A stretch of 64,000 nt of DNA from Paraburkholderia phenoliruptrix (GCF_019511605.1 NZ_JAEUAV010000023.1:53129-117128); one strand, 5' to 3'; shown: positions 7,804 to 16,839, counted from the first letter of the stretch. Numbers and translations: made by a program. The notes: a model not told the origin generated them from the sequence alone.

Positions 7804-9192
7804 TTGGGTGTGAAAGTGACTTTTCATCCGTCGGACAAACCCAGCGCAAGCGACCTCGTTGCCGCATTCAAGGACGGCTCAGCCGACGCCGAAACCGTCG
7901 CGCGCCAGTCGGTGGCGTACGCCCGCACGTGTAACGCGGCCTTCATCTCGGTCGACGAACAACGGGCGATTGCCGAGTCGCGCGCCGCCGCGGCCCGCTG
8001 GCGCGAAGGCCGCCCGGCCAGTGCGCTCGACGGCGTGCCCATCGCGTGGAAGGACCTGTTCGACGTGGCGGGCAGCGTCACCACGGCCGGCTCGGCGTTG
8101 TATCGCGAGCGCGCGCCAGCAACCGGAGATGCGCCGCTCGTTGCCGCAGCGGCGCGCGCCGGGCTCGTCTGCATCGGCAAGACCAACCTCAGCGAATTTG
8201 CGTATTCGGGGCTCGGGCTCAATCCGCATTTCGGCACGCCGTTCAATCCCGCATTCGACGCAAGCGTCGCGGACGGTGGCCATCGGGTGCCTGGCGGCTC
8301 GTCGTCCGGTGCGGCCGTTGCCGTCGCAACCGGCGTCGTGCCGATCGCCGTCGGCACCGATACGGCGGGCTCGATCCGTGTGCCGGCCGCGTTCAACGGC
8401 CTCGTCGGCTATCGCGCGAGCAGGGCACGCTATGCGCAGCAAGGCATGATCGGGCTGTCTGAATCGGCCGATACCTGTGGCCCGCTTGCCCGCACCGTGG
8501 CCGACTGCGCGGCGTTCGACGCGGTTGTAGGCGGCCGTGACTTGCACCGCGCACTCGACGATCTGCGCGGGCAGCGCTTCGTGGTGCCGACCGGATGGCA
8601 ACCGCGTTTTGCGGTGACTGAGGAGGTCGGCGCGGACTTCATGCGATTCATCGCGCGTCTGTCGGAGGCCGGCGCGCGCGTCGACGAAGTCAAGGTAGGC
8701 GCTTTCGACGCTGCCTGCGACCTCATAGCCACGCGAGGATGGTTCGGCTCGCTGGAGGCGTTCGAGCGCTATCGCCGCGTACTCGACTCAGAGGCCGCCG
8801 CATGCATTGACCAGCGGGTTCGCACGCGCCTCGAAATGAGCCGGGACGTGCCGACATCGCGCCTTGCCGAGTTGCTCGAGGGACGCGCGCGTCTGATCGG
8901 CCAATTCGGCGCCGAGCTGGGCGATGCCACGCTGCTTTTGCCCACTGTCCCGCATGTCGCGCCCGAATGCGCGCCTCTGGAAGCGGACGCCGAGCGTTTC
9001 GCCCGCGTCAATCTCGCCACGCTTTCAATGACGATGCCCGGCAGCTTCCTCGATACCCCCGCGTTCGCAATGCCCGCAGGTGCCGACGCGGCGGGCTTGC
9101 CCACCAGCGTGCAACTGATGCGCGCTCAGAACGACGACGACGCGCTGATCGCGCTTGCCCTGACCGTGGAACGGACGGTCGCCCCGAACTGA
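7804..9192 (+). CDS. Amidase, amidase-signature family
   Basis: A 462-residue amidase-signature enzyme with the Ser-cisSer-Lys triad: K83 in PIAWKDLFDVAG, the cis-Ser in PGGSSSGAAVA near residues 166-168, and nucleophile S190 in GTDTAGSIRVPAAFNG. Such enzymes hydrolyse amides to acid and ammonia in the cytoplasm. The first in-frame start is TTG at 7804, with GTG at 7810 and 7816; no clear Shine-Dalgarno site decides between them. It is followed after 23 bases by an imidase/deacetylase-type gene, so it may hydrolyse the half-amide that enzyme would release. Confidence 0.9.
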   Translation: MGVKVTFHPSDKPSASDLVAAFKDGSADAETVARQSVAYARTCNAAFISVDEQRAIAESRAAAARWREGRPASALDGVPIAWKDLFDVAGSVTTAGSALYRERAPATGDAPLVAAAARAGLVCIGKTNLSEFAYSGLGLNPHFGTPFNPAFDASVADGGHRVPGGSSSGAAVAVATGVVPIAVGTDTAGSIRVPAAFNGLVGYRASRARYAQQGMIGLSESADTCGPLARTVADCAAFDAVVGGRDLHRALDDLRGQRFVVPTGWQPRFAVTEEVGADFMRFIARLSEAGARVDEVKVGAFDAACDLIATRGWFGSLEAFERYRRVLDSEAAACIDQRVRTRLEMSRDVPTSRLAELLEGRARLIGQFGAELGDATLLLPTVPHVAPECAPLEADAERFARVNLATLSMTMPGSFLDTPAFAMPAGADAAGLPTSVQLMRAQNDDDALIALALTVERTVAPN

Positions 9193-9215
9193 TTCCCTCA
9201 AAGGAGAAACTCAAG

Positions 9216-10097
9216 ATGGCAAAGGAAATTCTGGTCGCATTCGGTATCGACGTGGATGCGGTGGCGGGATGGCTCGGTTCATACGGCGGCGAGGATTCGC
9301 CCGACGACATTTCGCGGGGTCTCTTCGCCGGCGAAGTCGGGTCGATGCGCCTGCTCAAGCTGTTCGAGCGCGAGAAGCTCAAGACGACCTGGTTCATACC
9401 AGGCCACTCGATCGAGACGTTTCCCGAGCAGATGAAGGCGGTGGCCGACGCGGGCCACGAGATCGGCATTCACGGTTACAGCCACGAAAATCCGATCGCG
9501 ATGACGCCCGAGCAGGAAGAAGCCGTGCTCGACCGCAGCATCGAACTCGTGACGAAGCTGAGCGGCAAGCGGCCGACTGGTTACGTCGCGCCGTGGTGGG
9601 AGTTCAGCAACGTGACCAACGAGTTGCTCGTCAAAAAGGGCATCAAGTATGACCACAGTCTGATGCACAACGACTACCACCCGTACTACGTACGAGTAGG
9701 CGATTCGTGGACGAAGATCGACTACAGCAAGCATCCCGACACCTGGATGAAGCCGCTGCAGCGCGGTCACGAAACCGATCTCGTCGAAATTCCGGCGAAC
9801 TGGTACCTCGACGACCTGCCGCCGATGATGTTCATCAAGAAGGCGCCCAACAGTCACGGCTTCGTCAATCCGCGCGACATCGAGCAGATGTGGCGCGACC
9901 AGTTCGACTGGGTGTATCGCGAGCACGATTATGCGGTGTTCCCCATCACGATCCATCCGGATGTATCCGGCCGGCCGCAAGTGCTGCTGATGCTGGAGCG
10001 CCTGATTGCGCATTTCCGCCAGCACGAAGGCGTGCGCTTTTGCACCTGTGACGAGATTGCCGACGACTTCCTGCGGCGTCAGCCCCGTCAACCCTGA
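9216..10097 (+). CDS. Polysaccharide deacetylase-family hydrolase, cyclic imidase / HpPgdA-like
   Basis: A 293-residue NodB-fold protein without signal peptide. GIDVDAVAGWLG at the N-terminus, TTWFIPGHSIETFP, EIGIHGYSHENP and GYVAPWWEFS match the cytoplasmic branch that includes Helicobacter HpPgdA, PuuE-type allantoinase and bacterial cyclic imide hydrolases rather than secreted chitin deacetylases. The open frame extends upstream into the amidase gene, but AAAGGAG sits 9 bases before the ATG at 9216. Beside an amidase, opening of a cyclic imide to a half-amide is plausible; a sugar or ureide substrate cannot be excluded. Confidence 0.85.
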   Translation: MAKEILVAFGIDVDAVAGWLGSYGGEDSPDDISRGLFAGEVGSMRLLKLFEREKLKTTWFIPGHSIETFPEQMKAVADAGHEIGIHGYSHENPIAMTPEQEEAVLDRSIELVTKLSGKRPTGYVAPWWEFSNVTNELLVKKGIKYDHSLMHNDYHPYYVRVGDSWTKIDYSKHPDTWMKPLQRGHETDLVEIPANWYLDDLPPMMFIKKAPNSHGFVNPRDIEQMWRDQFDWVYREHDYAVFPITIHPDVSGRPQVLLMLERLIAHFRQHEGVRFCTCDEIADDFLRRQPRQP

Positions 10098-10163
10098 TTT
10101 CAACGCAGTCAACCGACAAGAGTCCCGACCATGTCCACTCCGCAGCTCCAAAGGAGCGCCACG

Positions 10164-11501
10164 ATGAAAGAGAATCCGCTGTCCGCCTCCGGTTTCAAGC
10201 TGGAGCAGATCCTGCCGTCCGATGTGAAGCGGGCGACCGTCGTCGCCTTCTTCGCGTGGGTGTTCGCTGTGTATGACTTCATCCTGTTCGGCACGCTGCT
10301 CCCTGAGATCGGCAAGCACTACAACTGGGACGCGGCAGCACAGGCGGAGATCGCCACGCTGGTCGCCATCGGCACGGCGGTCATCGCGTTTGCGATAGGG
10401 CCTTTACTCGACAGACTCGGACGCAAGGCGGGCCTGCTGTGGACGGTCGCGGGCGCGGCGTTGTGTTCGGGGCTTACCGTGGTGGGCGGCGCAATGGGAC
10501 AGGTGCCGCTCGTGCTGATCCGCTCGCTGTCGGGCTTGGGCTATGCCGAGGAAACCGTCAACGCGACCTACCTCAACGAACTGTATTCAGCCGCCAACGA
10601 TGCGAAGCTCAATCGCAACAAGGGCTTTATCTACAGCCTCGTGCAAGGCGGCTGGCCGATCGGCGCGCTGATCGCTTCAGGACTGACTGCTTTGCTGCTG
10701 CCGCGGATCGGCTGGCAGGGGTGCTTCATCTTTGCGACGTTTCCCGCCATCGTCATTTTCTTCATGACGCGGCGGCTGAAGGAAAGCCCCCAATTCCTGC
10801 TGCACCAGCGTATCAAGCACTTGCGCGAAGGCGGGCAGGACAGCGAAGCGCGCACCCTGGCGAGCGTTCATTCCGTCGATTACGAGGAGCACAGCCGCGC
10901 GGGCCTTGCCGAAGCATTTCGTGGCAGCGCACTGCGCGCGACGCTCGTGCTGGGCGGCGGCATCCTGCTCAACTGGTCGGCGATTCAGGTGTTCAGCGTG
11001 CTCGGAACGACGGTGCTGACGCGCGTGCATAACGTGTCGTTCGAGAACTCGCTGCTGATTCTCGTGCTGTCCAATGTGATCGGCTATTGCGGCTACCTGT
11101 GCCACGGTTTCATCGGCGACAAGATCGGCCGGCGCAATACGCTCGCAATCGGCTGGATGCTCGGCGGTCTCTCGTTCGCGGCAATGCTGTTCGGTCCGAG
11201 CAGCGCGGGCGTCGTGGTCGCGCTGTATAGCCTGGGTCTGTTTTTCCTGATCGGACCGTATTCGGCGGCGCTGTTCTTCATCGGCGAAAGCTATCCGACG
11301 GCCATTCGCGGCACCGGCAGTTCGATCGTCCACGCGATGGGTCCGATCGGCGCGATTCTCGCCGGCGTGGGCGTCACGTGGATGCTGAACCACGGCGGCG
11401 ACTGGCTGCACGCGGCGCTCTGGTTCGGCGCGGTGCCGTGCTTCCTGTCCGGCGTCCTTATCTTCTTCGCGCGGCATGTCGATCCCGCCAGAACCAAATA
11501 A
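10164..11501 (+). CDS. MFS transporter
   Basis: A 445-residue major-facilitator carrier with 12 predicted membrane helices. The loop motif GPLLDRLGRKAGLL follows helix 2, and GFIGDKIGRRNTLAIG is the corresponding motif in the second half. An ATG at 10131 is in frame, but AAGGAG at 10151-10156 lies 7 bases before the ATG at 10164, which I take as the start. It sits between the imidase-like gene and two SDR genes, so it probably imports the substrate of this cluster. The substrate is not readable. Confidence 0.88.
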   Translation: MKENPLSASGFKLEQILPSDVKRATVVAFFAWVFAVYDFILFGTLLPEIGKHYNWDAAAQAEIATLVAIGTAVIAFAIGPLLDRLGRKAGLLWTVAGAALCSGLTVVGGAMGQVPLVLIRSLSGLGYAEETVNATYLNELYSAANDAKLNRNKGFIYSLVQGGWPIGALIASGLTALLLPRIGWQGCFIFATFPAIVIFFMTRRLKESPQFLLHQRIKHLREGGQDSEARTLASVHSVDYEEHSRAGLAEAFRGSALRATLVLGGGILLNWSAIQVFSVLGTTVLTRVHNVSFENSLLILVLSNVIGYCGYLCHGFIGDKIGRRNTLAIGWMLGGLSFAAMLFGPSSAGVVVALYSLGLFFLIGPYSAALFFIGESYPTAIRGTGSSIVHAMGPIGAILAGVGVTWMLNHGGDWLHAALWFGAVPCFLSGVLIFFARHVDPARTK

Positions 11502-11520
11502 CCCAAGTGGAGGTTTTTTC

Positions 11521-12276
11521 GTGAAAGTAGCTTTGGTAACCGGCGCGGCGAGCGGCATTGGACAGGCGCTCGCAGTGGCCTACGCGCAAGCGGGCGTGGC
11601 GGTGGTGGGCGGGTACTTCTCTCGCGACGCGCACGATCCGCGCAGCACCGAGCAGGCCGTCGAGCAGGCGGGCGGCCAGTGCCTGATGCAGGCAGTCGAC
11701 GTCACGTCGGCCGATCAGGTGGAGGCCTTTGCGTTAGCGGCAATGGAACGCTTCGGCCGTATCGATTACGCGGTCGCCAACGCCGGCCTCTTGCGCGCAG
11801 CGCCGCTCACGGAGATGCTCGACGAGCAGTGGCATCAGATGCTGGACGTCGATCTCTCCGGCGTGATGCGGACCTTTCGGGCAGCGGCGCGCCACATGCA
11901 AGACGGCGGGGCGATGGTCGCCGTTTCGTCCATCGCGGGCGGCGTGTACGGATGGGAAAACCACACACATTATTCGGCTGCCAAGTCGGGGGTGCCCGGC
12001 TTGTGCCGCGCCGTCGCGATGGAGCTCGCGCCGCGCGGCATCCGCTGCAATGCCGTGATTCCGGGCCTGATCGAGACGCCTCAATCGCTCGATGCGGTCA
12101 ATTCGCTCGGCCCCGATGGTCTGCGCGAGGCGGCCAAGGGCATTCCGCTTGGACGCGTCGGCAGGCCGCAGGAAATCGCTTCGCTGATCCGCTACCTGAC
12201 GAGCGACGACGCTTCGTACATTACCGGGCAGTCGATCATCGCAGACGGCGGTCTCACCGTGCGGTGGCCAGGCTGA
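11521..12276 (+). CDS. SDR-family NAD(P)-dependent oxidoreductase
   Basis: A 251-residue classical short-chain dehydrogenase with the TGAASGIGQA cofactor loop at the N-terminus, ANAGLL (NNAG variant), an active-site Ser in VSSIAGG, the YSAAK catalytic pair and the C-terminal ITGQSIIADGG segment. The frame opens at 11476 inside the transporter gene, but TGGAGG lies 7 bases before a GTG at 11521. Only 19 bases separate it from the MFS stop, so the two are co-transcribed. Alcohol or ketone oxidoreduction is certain as a class; the substrate is unknown. Confidence 0.9.
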   Translation: MKVALVTGAASGIGQALAVAYAQAGVAVVGGYFSRDAHDPRSTEQAVEQAGGQCLMQAVDVTSADQVEAFALAAMERFGRIDYAVANAGLLRAAPLTEMLDEQWHQMLDVDLSGVMRTFRAAARHMQDGGAMVAVSSIAGGVYGWENHTHYSAAKSGVPGLCRAVAMELAPRGIRCNAVIPGLIETPQSLDAVNSLGPDGLREAAKGIPLGRVGRPQEIASLIRYLTSDDASYITGQSIIADGGLTVRWPG

Positions 12277-12310
12277 ATTTCGCCCACACCTACACAGGGA
12301 AATTTTCGAA

Positions 12311-13069
12311 ATGGCATCAATGTTCTCACTCGACGGCCGCCGCGCGGTCGTCACGGGTGCTGCGAGCGGCATCGGCGCCGCCATCGCGCTGGCCTATGCG
12401 CAAGCCGGCGCACGCCTCGTGCTGGCTGATCTCGACGAGAAACGCCTCGCGGCTCACGCCGACGCCTGCCGTGCAAGCGGCGTACAGGTCGAGACGATCG
12501 TCGCCGATGTTGGTGACGAGTCGGGCGCACACGGCATTGTCGATCGCTGCATCGCGGCTTACGGCGGCATCGACATCCTCGTCAACAACGCGGGCATGCT
12601 GACCCAGGCGCGTTGTACCGACCTGACCACGCAGATGTGGGATGAAATGCTGCGCGTCGATCTGCGCAGCGTGTTCTTGTGTTCGCGGCGCGCGCTGCCG
12701 TCCATGACCGCGCAGCGCTTTGGCCGCATCATCAACGTGGCGTCGCAACTCGGCATCAAGGGCGGTGCGGAACTCGCGCACTATGCCGCGGCGAAAGCCG
12801 GTGTGATCGGCTTCACCAAGTCTCTTGCGCTCGAAGCCGCGCCGGATAACGTGCTCGTCAACGCGATCGCGCCGGGTCCCATCGAGACACCCCTCGTGGA
12901 CGGAATCAGCGCATCATGGAAGGAAACGAAGTCGAAGGAGTTGCCGCTGCGGCGCTTCGGCCGTGCCGAAGAAGTCGCGCCGACGGCCGTGCTGCTTGCC
13001 TCCGATCCGGGCGGCAATCTGTTCGTCGGGCAGACGTTAGGCCCGAATTCCGGCGACGTCATGCCCTGA
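12311..13069 (+). CDS. SDR-family NAD(P)-dependent oxidoreductase
   Basis: A 252-residue classical SDR: TGAASGIGAA cofactor loop, DLDEKRL after beta-2 (an Asp there suggests NAD preference), NNAGML, active-site Ser in NVASQLG, the YAAAK pair, and a C-terminal FVGQTLGPNSGDVM segment. It is the second SDR in tandem, 34 bases after the first, but not a recent duplicate. It probably acts on a related intermediate of the amidase/imidase cluster. Confidence 0.9.
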   Translation: MASMFSLDGRRAVVTGAASGIGAAIALAYAQAGARLVLADLDEKRLAAHADACRASGVQVETIVADVGDESGAHGIVDRCIAAYGGIDILVNNAGMLTQARCTDLTTQMWDEMLRVDLRSVFLCSRRALPSMTAQRFGRIINVASQLGIKGGAELAHYAAAKAGVIGFTKSLALEAAPDNVLVNAIAPGPIETPLVDGISASWKETKSKELPLRRFGRAEEVAPTAVLLASDPGGNLFVGQTLGPNSGDVMP

Positions 13070-13086
13070 GCGGCGAGGAGCAGACA

Positions 13087-13413
13087 ATGTGCGGCATGTG
13101 CGGATTGCTCGGCGGCGGACGTCACTGGTCCAATTCAGTCGCGCCTGGTGAAACTGCCGGCGCGCGACGGCAGCGCTATGTGCAGGTCGCGCATGCGAAT
13201 CGCGTTCTTGCAGCTTTCCGGCTCAAACTGGCGGATTTTCACGGGCAGTCCTTTGTGCTGTCTTCGCCCACCGGCGCGCAGATCATTGTCGAGGACTTCA
13301 TGCAGATCTGGAAAGCCGCCGAAACGATGCTTGGCCGTCCTCTCGATCCGCTGACGCTGTTCGCCGACGAAGAAGAGCGCACATCAAGGAGCACACATGA
13401 GCCTCGCTTATGA
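13087..13413 (+). CDS. Small Cys-containing protein coupled to CobW, unknown function
   Basis: A 108-residue protein starting MCGMCGLLGGGRHWSN, with GAGGAG about 6 bases before the ATG. Cysteines at positions 2 and 5 and the nearby HW could form a metal site. The middle (FRLKLADFHGQSFVLSSPTGAQIIVEDFMQIWKAAETML) looks like a compact alpha/beta fold. The last 17 bases overlap the start of the CobW gene, which indicates translational coupling. I do not recognise a named domain. A metal-handling partner or target of the CobW GTPase is a reasonable inference. Confidence 0.7.
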   Translation: MCGMCGLLGGGRHWSNSVAPGETAGARRQRYVQVAHANRVLAAFRLKLADFHGQSFVLSSPTGAQIIVEDFMQIWKAAETMLGRPLDPLTLFADEEERTSRSTHEPRL

Positions 13414-14467
13414 CGTGATTCCGGTGACAATCGTCACAGGCTTTCTTGGCAGCGGCAAATCCACTTTGCTCGCCGATGTCCTCAAGGGCGACGCCGCGCG
13501 CGACACCGCCGTGCTCGTCAACGAGTTCGGCGAAGTCGGGCTGGACAACCTGCTGATAGGCGAGCTCGACGCGCAGACCGTGCTGCTCGATAACGGCTGC
13601 GTGTGTTGCGCGATACGCGGGGAACTGAAAGATGCGCTTGCCACCCTGTTTTCACGGCGCGCGCGGGGCGAAGTGCCCGCGTTTTCGCGGGTTGTGCTGG
13701 AGACGACGGGGCTCGCAACGCCGGCGCCTATCGTTGCAACCCTGCTCGGCGACCCCGTGGTGTCGAGCCATTATTCGGTCGGTGCGATCGTCACGGTTGT
13801 TGACGCCGTCAACGCCGGCCAGCAGCGCGCACGGCATGCGCAATGGCTCGCGCAAGTGACGGCTGCCGATCGCATCGTTGTCAGCAAGGTGGACCTCGTT
13901 AGTCAGGCCGCACTCGCCGGGCTGGAGCGATCGCTTGCCGAACTGAACCCGGCTGCAAGCATCGCACGCCGTACATGCACGGACGACGCCGCCCTTGTAC
14001 TGGATTCCGCGTCGAACTCGCACGATTTCGCAGAATTCGTGCGGCGCACGGGTAGCACACGCACAGATGCAACGCACGCGGTCAATCCCCTCGCGCGGCT
14101 GAACGCAACGCCTGCGCACCGCGATGAACTGGCAGCGCTGAGAGCCTTCTGCATCGAGTTCGACGAGCCTCTGGACTGGCCGGTCTTCACCCTGTGGCTG
14201 ACTATGCTGCTCAACCGGCACGGTGATAACATCCTGCGCGTCAAGGGCATTCTGGCGCTCGCCGGTGCGACGCAACCAGTCGTGATACATGCTGTGCATC
14301 ATCTCGTGTATCCCATCTTGCATCTCGATGCCTGGCCGGGCGACGGCAAGCATGAAGCGCATCGGTCGCGTCTGGTCTTCATCGCGCAAGGTTTCGAAGG
14401 CGACGCGCTTGCCGATTCTTACCGGCGTTTATGCCGGCATCTTCAAACAGCGGAAGCGATAGCTTGA
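13397..14467 (+). CDS. CobW/COG0523 G3E-family GTPase, putative metallochaperone
   Basis: A 356-residue G3E GTPase. Walker A GFLGSGKST spans residues 15-23, NEFGEVG follows near 42, the GCVCC metal-binding motif is at 67-71, ETTG forms the Walker B region, and SKVD replaces the usual NKxD base-recognition motif. The C-terminal third matches the CobW_C domain. COG0523 proteins insert or deliver metals such as Zn or Co to client enzymes. No cobalamin genes are nearby. Its likely client is a metalloenzyme of this cluster, such as the deacetylase/imidase-type hydrolase, or the small CxxC protein it overlaps. Confidence 0.9.
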   Translation: MSLAYDVIPVTIVTGFLGSGKSTLLADVLKGDAARDTAVLVNEFGEVGLDNLLIGELDAQTVLLDNGCVCCAIRGELKDALATLFSRRARGEVPAFSRVVLETTGLATPAPIVATLLGDPVVSSHYSVGAIVTVVDAVNAGQQRARHAQWLAQVTAADRIVVSKVDLVSQAALAGLERSLAELNPAASIARRTCTDDAALVLDSASNSHDFAEFVRRTGSTRTDATHAVNPLARLNATPAHRDELAALRAFCIEFDEPLDWPVFTLWLTMLLNRHGDNILRVKGILALAGATQPVVIHAVHHLVYPILHLDAWPGDGKHEAHRSRLVFIAQGFEGDALADSYRRLCRHLQTAEAIA

Positions 14468-15708
14468 AACCTGCCAGTTCTGCCAGTTCCAGTCGATCTG
14501 CGCCTGCCGTGCAATCGTCCAAGGTCGAATTGCGTGTGCTGGGCACCACCGTCACACTCCAGGAGCACATTCGCAAGCGGGCGGAGCAGGACCTGGGTAT
14601 CCGCCTGCGCTTCATCGTTCAGGACGGCGGTGCCGTGCAGCGCGACGGCGCGATGCACCCGGACCGCTACGAACTCTATGACCAGTGGTTCCACAGCCTC
14701 GACTGCCTGTGGCCGACGCACGCGCTGCAGCCCATCGAACTGGCGCGCATTCGCCGTTGGGACGAAGTGAATGCGCTGCCGCGCACGGGACGCATCGGTC
14801 AGGCACCCGAGCGGGGTACGACGGGTAGAACCGGCGCTGCGGGCTGCACGCCCGCCGACCGGCTCTACGTGCAGGAGGACGGGTCGCTCGGCCAGAAGCC
14901 GAGCCCGCATGTCAGCATGCTGCCGCTCACGCACAATGCGGACAGCTTCGTCTATCTGGAAGATGCGTTGCCCGCTTCGCTTGCACAAGGAGAGGAGAGC
15001 TGGGCCTGGCTGCTCGCGCCAGAACTGGCGGGACGCGTCGCATTGCAGGCAGATGCCGCCATCGGCGCAATCGACGCGGCGCTCGCGGTCCAGGCGAGCG
15101 GCCTCATGCGCTTTGACGACATTGGCAATCTCAGCATCGAGGAAATCGACGGACTGATTGCAATCCTCATCGACTTCAAGCGGCGCGGGCACTTTGCGGG
15201 GTTCTGGTCGAGCTTTGCCGAGGCCGCGCAATTGATGATCGCGAATAAGGTGGCGATACAGAGCATCTGGTCGCCGGCCACCGTCGAACTGGAGCGTGCG
15301 GGCCTCAAATTCAGGCTCGCGCGGCCGCGTGAGGGCTACCGCGCGTGGTTCGGCGGAATCGGCATATCGCGGCTCGCCCACGGCCGCGTGCTGGACGCCG
15401 CGTACAAGTATCTGAACTGGTGGCTGGAGGGCTGGCCCGGCGCGACGGTTGCCCGGCAAGGCTTCTACATTTCCAATCCGGAGCGCTCGCGCGAGCATAT
15501 GAAGCCCGACGAGTGGGCTTACTGGTACGATGGAGCTCGCGCTTCGACGGATCTTCCCGGCCCTACCAGCAAGCATCTCGTGCCTGCGGGCCAGGTGCGG
15601 GACGGGGGCAGTTACGTTGCGCGCATGAGCCGGATTGCGGTGTGGGATTCGGTTATGGATGAGCATAACTACCTGGTGCGCCGCTGGACCGAGTTCATGA
15701 GGTCCTGA
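14431..15708 (+). CDS. Extracellular solute-binding-protein-like (PotD type), no signal peptide
   Basis: About 425 residues resembling family-1 (PotD/PotF-type) ABC binding proteins: VELRVLGTTVTLQEHIRKRAEQDLGI at the N-terminus, SVMLPLTHNADSF-like hinge region, and WWLEGWPGATVARQGFY toward the C-terminus. The N-terminus is polar and Ser-rich, with no hydrophobic signal segment or lipobox. The ATG at 14431 overlaps CobW by 37 bases; a TTG at 14464 overlapping the CobW stop is an alternative start. No ABC permease or ATPase lies nearby, so this is an orphan that may bind its ligand in the cytoplasm. Confidence 0.65.
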   Translation: MPASSNSGSDSLKPASSASSSRSAPAVQSSKVELRVLGTTVTLQEHIRKRAEQDLGIRLRFIVQDGGAVQRDGAMHPDRYELYDQWFHSLDCLWPTHALQPIELARIRRWDEVNALPRTGRIGQAPERGTTGRTGAAGCTPADRLYVQEDGSLGQKPSPHVSMLPLTHNADSFVYLEDALPASLAQGEESWAWLLAPELAGRVALQADAAIGAIDAALAVQASGLMRFDDIGNLSIEEIDGLIAILIDFKRRGHFAGFWSSFAEAAQLMIANKVAIQSIWSPATVELERAGLKFRLARPREGYRAWFGGIGISRLAHGRVLDAAYKYLNWWLEGWPGATVARQGFYISNPERSREHMKPDEWAYWYDGARASTDLPGPTSKHLVPAGQVRDGGSYVARMSRIAVWDSVMDEHNYLVRRWTEFMRS

Positions 15709-15726
15709 AGGCGCTTTCGTACGACG

Positions 15727-16839
15727 ATGACAAGACGTGCTGGCGTTCTCCAACCTTCCAATACAGCGAAGGCCAAACATCGGCCGGCCGCACCGCGGGA
15801 CGCGGTCCCGGTCGATGCAACCGGTTCTGACAATCGAGTCGATACGTTGACCGAAGCCGATAGCCGGCTGCGCTATCGTGTGATTCACGATCAGTTGAAA
15901 TCGGCCATTGCGCTCGGAAAAATTCCGCCGGGGCTCGTGCTGCTCGAAGGACCAGTCGCGCGCATCTTCGGCACGAGCCGCGTGCCGGTGAGAAAAGCGT
16001 TTGAGATGCTGCACGCAGGCGGCCTTCTGGTGACCTTCGAAGGGCGCGGCTTTCTCGCTGCCAGCCCCGACGGCAGCGTGCCCGAGCCGCTGCGCACGCC
16101 GATTTCCGAAGACATGCTCGGCTTCGATCGTCCGCCTGAGCCCCTCGATATCCCGTCGAACAGTGAACGCATTTCCGACTCGCTGGAGTCCGCGATTTCG
16201 CTCGGCATCGTGTTCGGACATTTTCGTATCGACGAAAGCATTGCGGCCGAATCATTTGGTGTGAGTCGCGGAACGGTGCGCGAGGTGCTCAGCAGACTGC
16301 GTGATCGCGGTCTCGTCGAGAAGTCTGCTTACTCCCACTGGCTTTGCGGACCGCTTACAGCCCGCGCGGTGCGCGAAGATTATGAACTGCGTAGATTGCT
16401 CGAGCCGGCTGCACTGGCAGCAAGTGCGCCGTCGTTGTCCAGAGCACAGCTGGAGGCGGCGCTCGAGGAGGTGCAGGGCGCTATCGCGCGCCCCGAGTCC
16501 GTCGATGCAGGCGCGCTATATCGTCTGGAAGCGACGTTGCATCAAACGCTGCTCGCCGGTGCTCCGAATCGAAAGTTACTTGCAGCCATCAGCCATGCGC
16601 ACATTCCGCTGATCGTGAACCACGCGTTTTACGATGCGTTCGGGCTTCATCCCGAGACGAGCATGCTGCTCGAGCATCGCACGGTGATCGAGCTTCTTTT
16701 GCGCGGAGAGTTTGATGCGGCGGCGAGGGCGCTTGCGCAACACCTCGAGCATGGAGAGGCGCGCACACGTCAGCGGCTGAAAGTGCTCGCCGTGCTGCCC
16801 GAGCCTGATTTGCCCGGGTATATGCAGCGGATTGCGTGA
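15727..16839 (+). CDS. GntR-family regulator with two winged-helix domains and an FCD domain
   Basis: A 370-residue protein, longer than the usual 220-250. Residues about 50-112 form one GntR winged helix (ARIFGTSRVPVRKAFEMLHAGGLL, then EGRGFL). Residues about 149-210 form a second (AAESFGVSRGTVREVLSRLRDRGLV). Residues 215-360 are an FCD-type helical ligand domain (EDYELRRLLEPAAL, HQTLLAG, EHRTVIELLLRGE, QHLEHGE). It lies 18 bases after the binding-protein-like gene in the same direction and probably regulates the amidase/imidase cluster. The first 40 residues are disordered-looking. Confidence 0.85.
   Translation: MTRRAGVLQPSNTAKAKHRPAAPRDAVPVDATGSDNRVDTLTEADSRLRYRVIHDQLKSAIALGKIPPGLVLLEGPVARIFGTSRVPVRKAFEMLHAGGLLVTFEGRGFLAASPDGSVPEPLRTPISEDMLGFDRPPEPLDIPSNSERISDSLESAISLGIVFGHFRIDESIAAESFGVSRGTVREVLSRLRDRGLVEKSAYSHWLCGPLTARAVREDYELRRLLEPAALAASAPSLSRAQLEAALEEVQGAIARPESVDAGALYRLEATLHQTLLAGAPNRKLLAAISHAHIPLIVNHAFYDAFGLHPETSMLLEHRTVIELLLRGEFDAAARALAQHLEHGEARTRQRLKVLAVLPEPDLPGYMQRIA

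Noticed and set aside
14443..16221. 592-codon minus-strand open frame
   Set aside because: It lies opposite the binding-protein-like gene and the GntR regulator, which both have clear family motifs. Its own composition is that of an antisense shadow.
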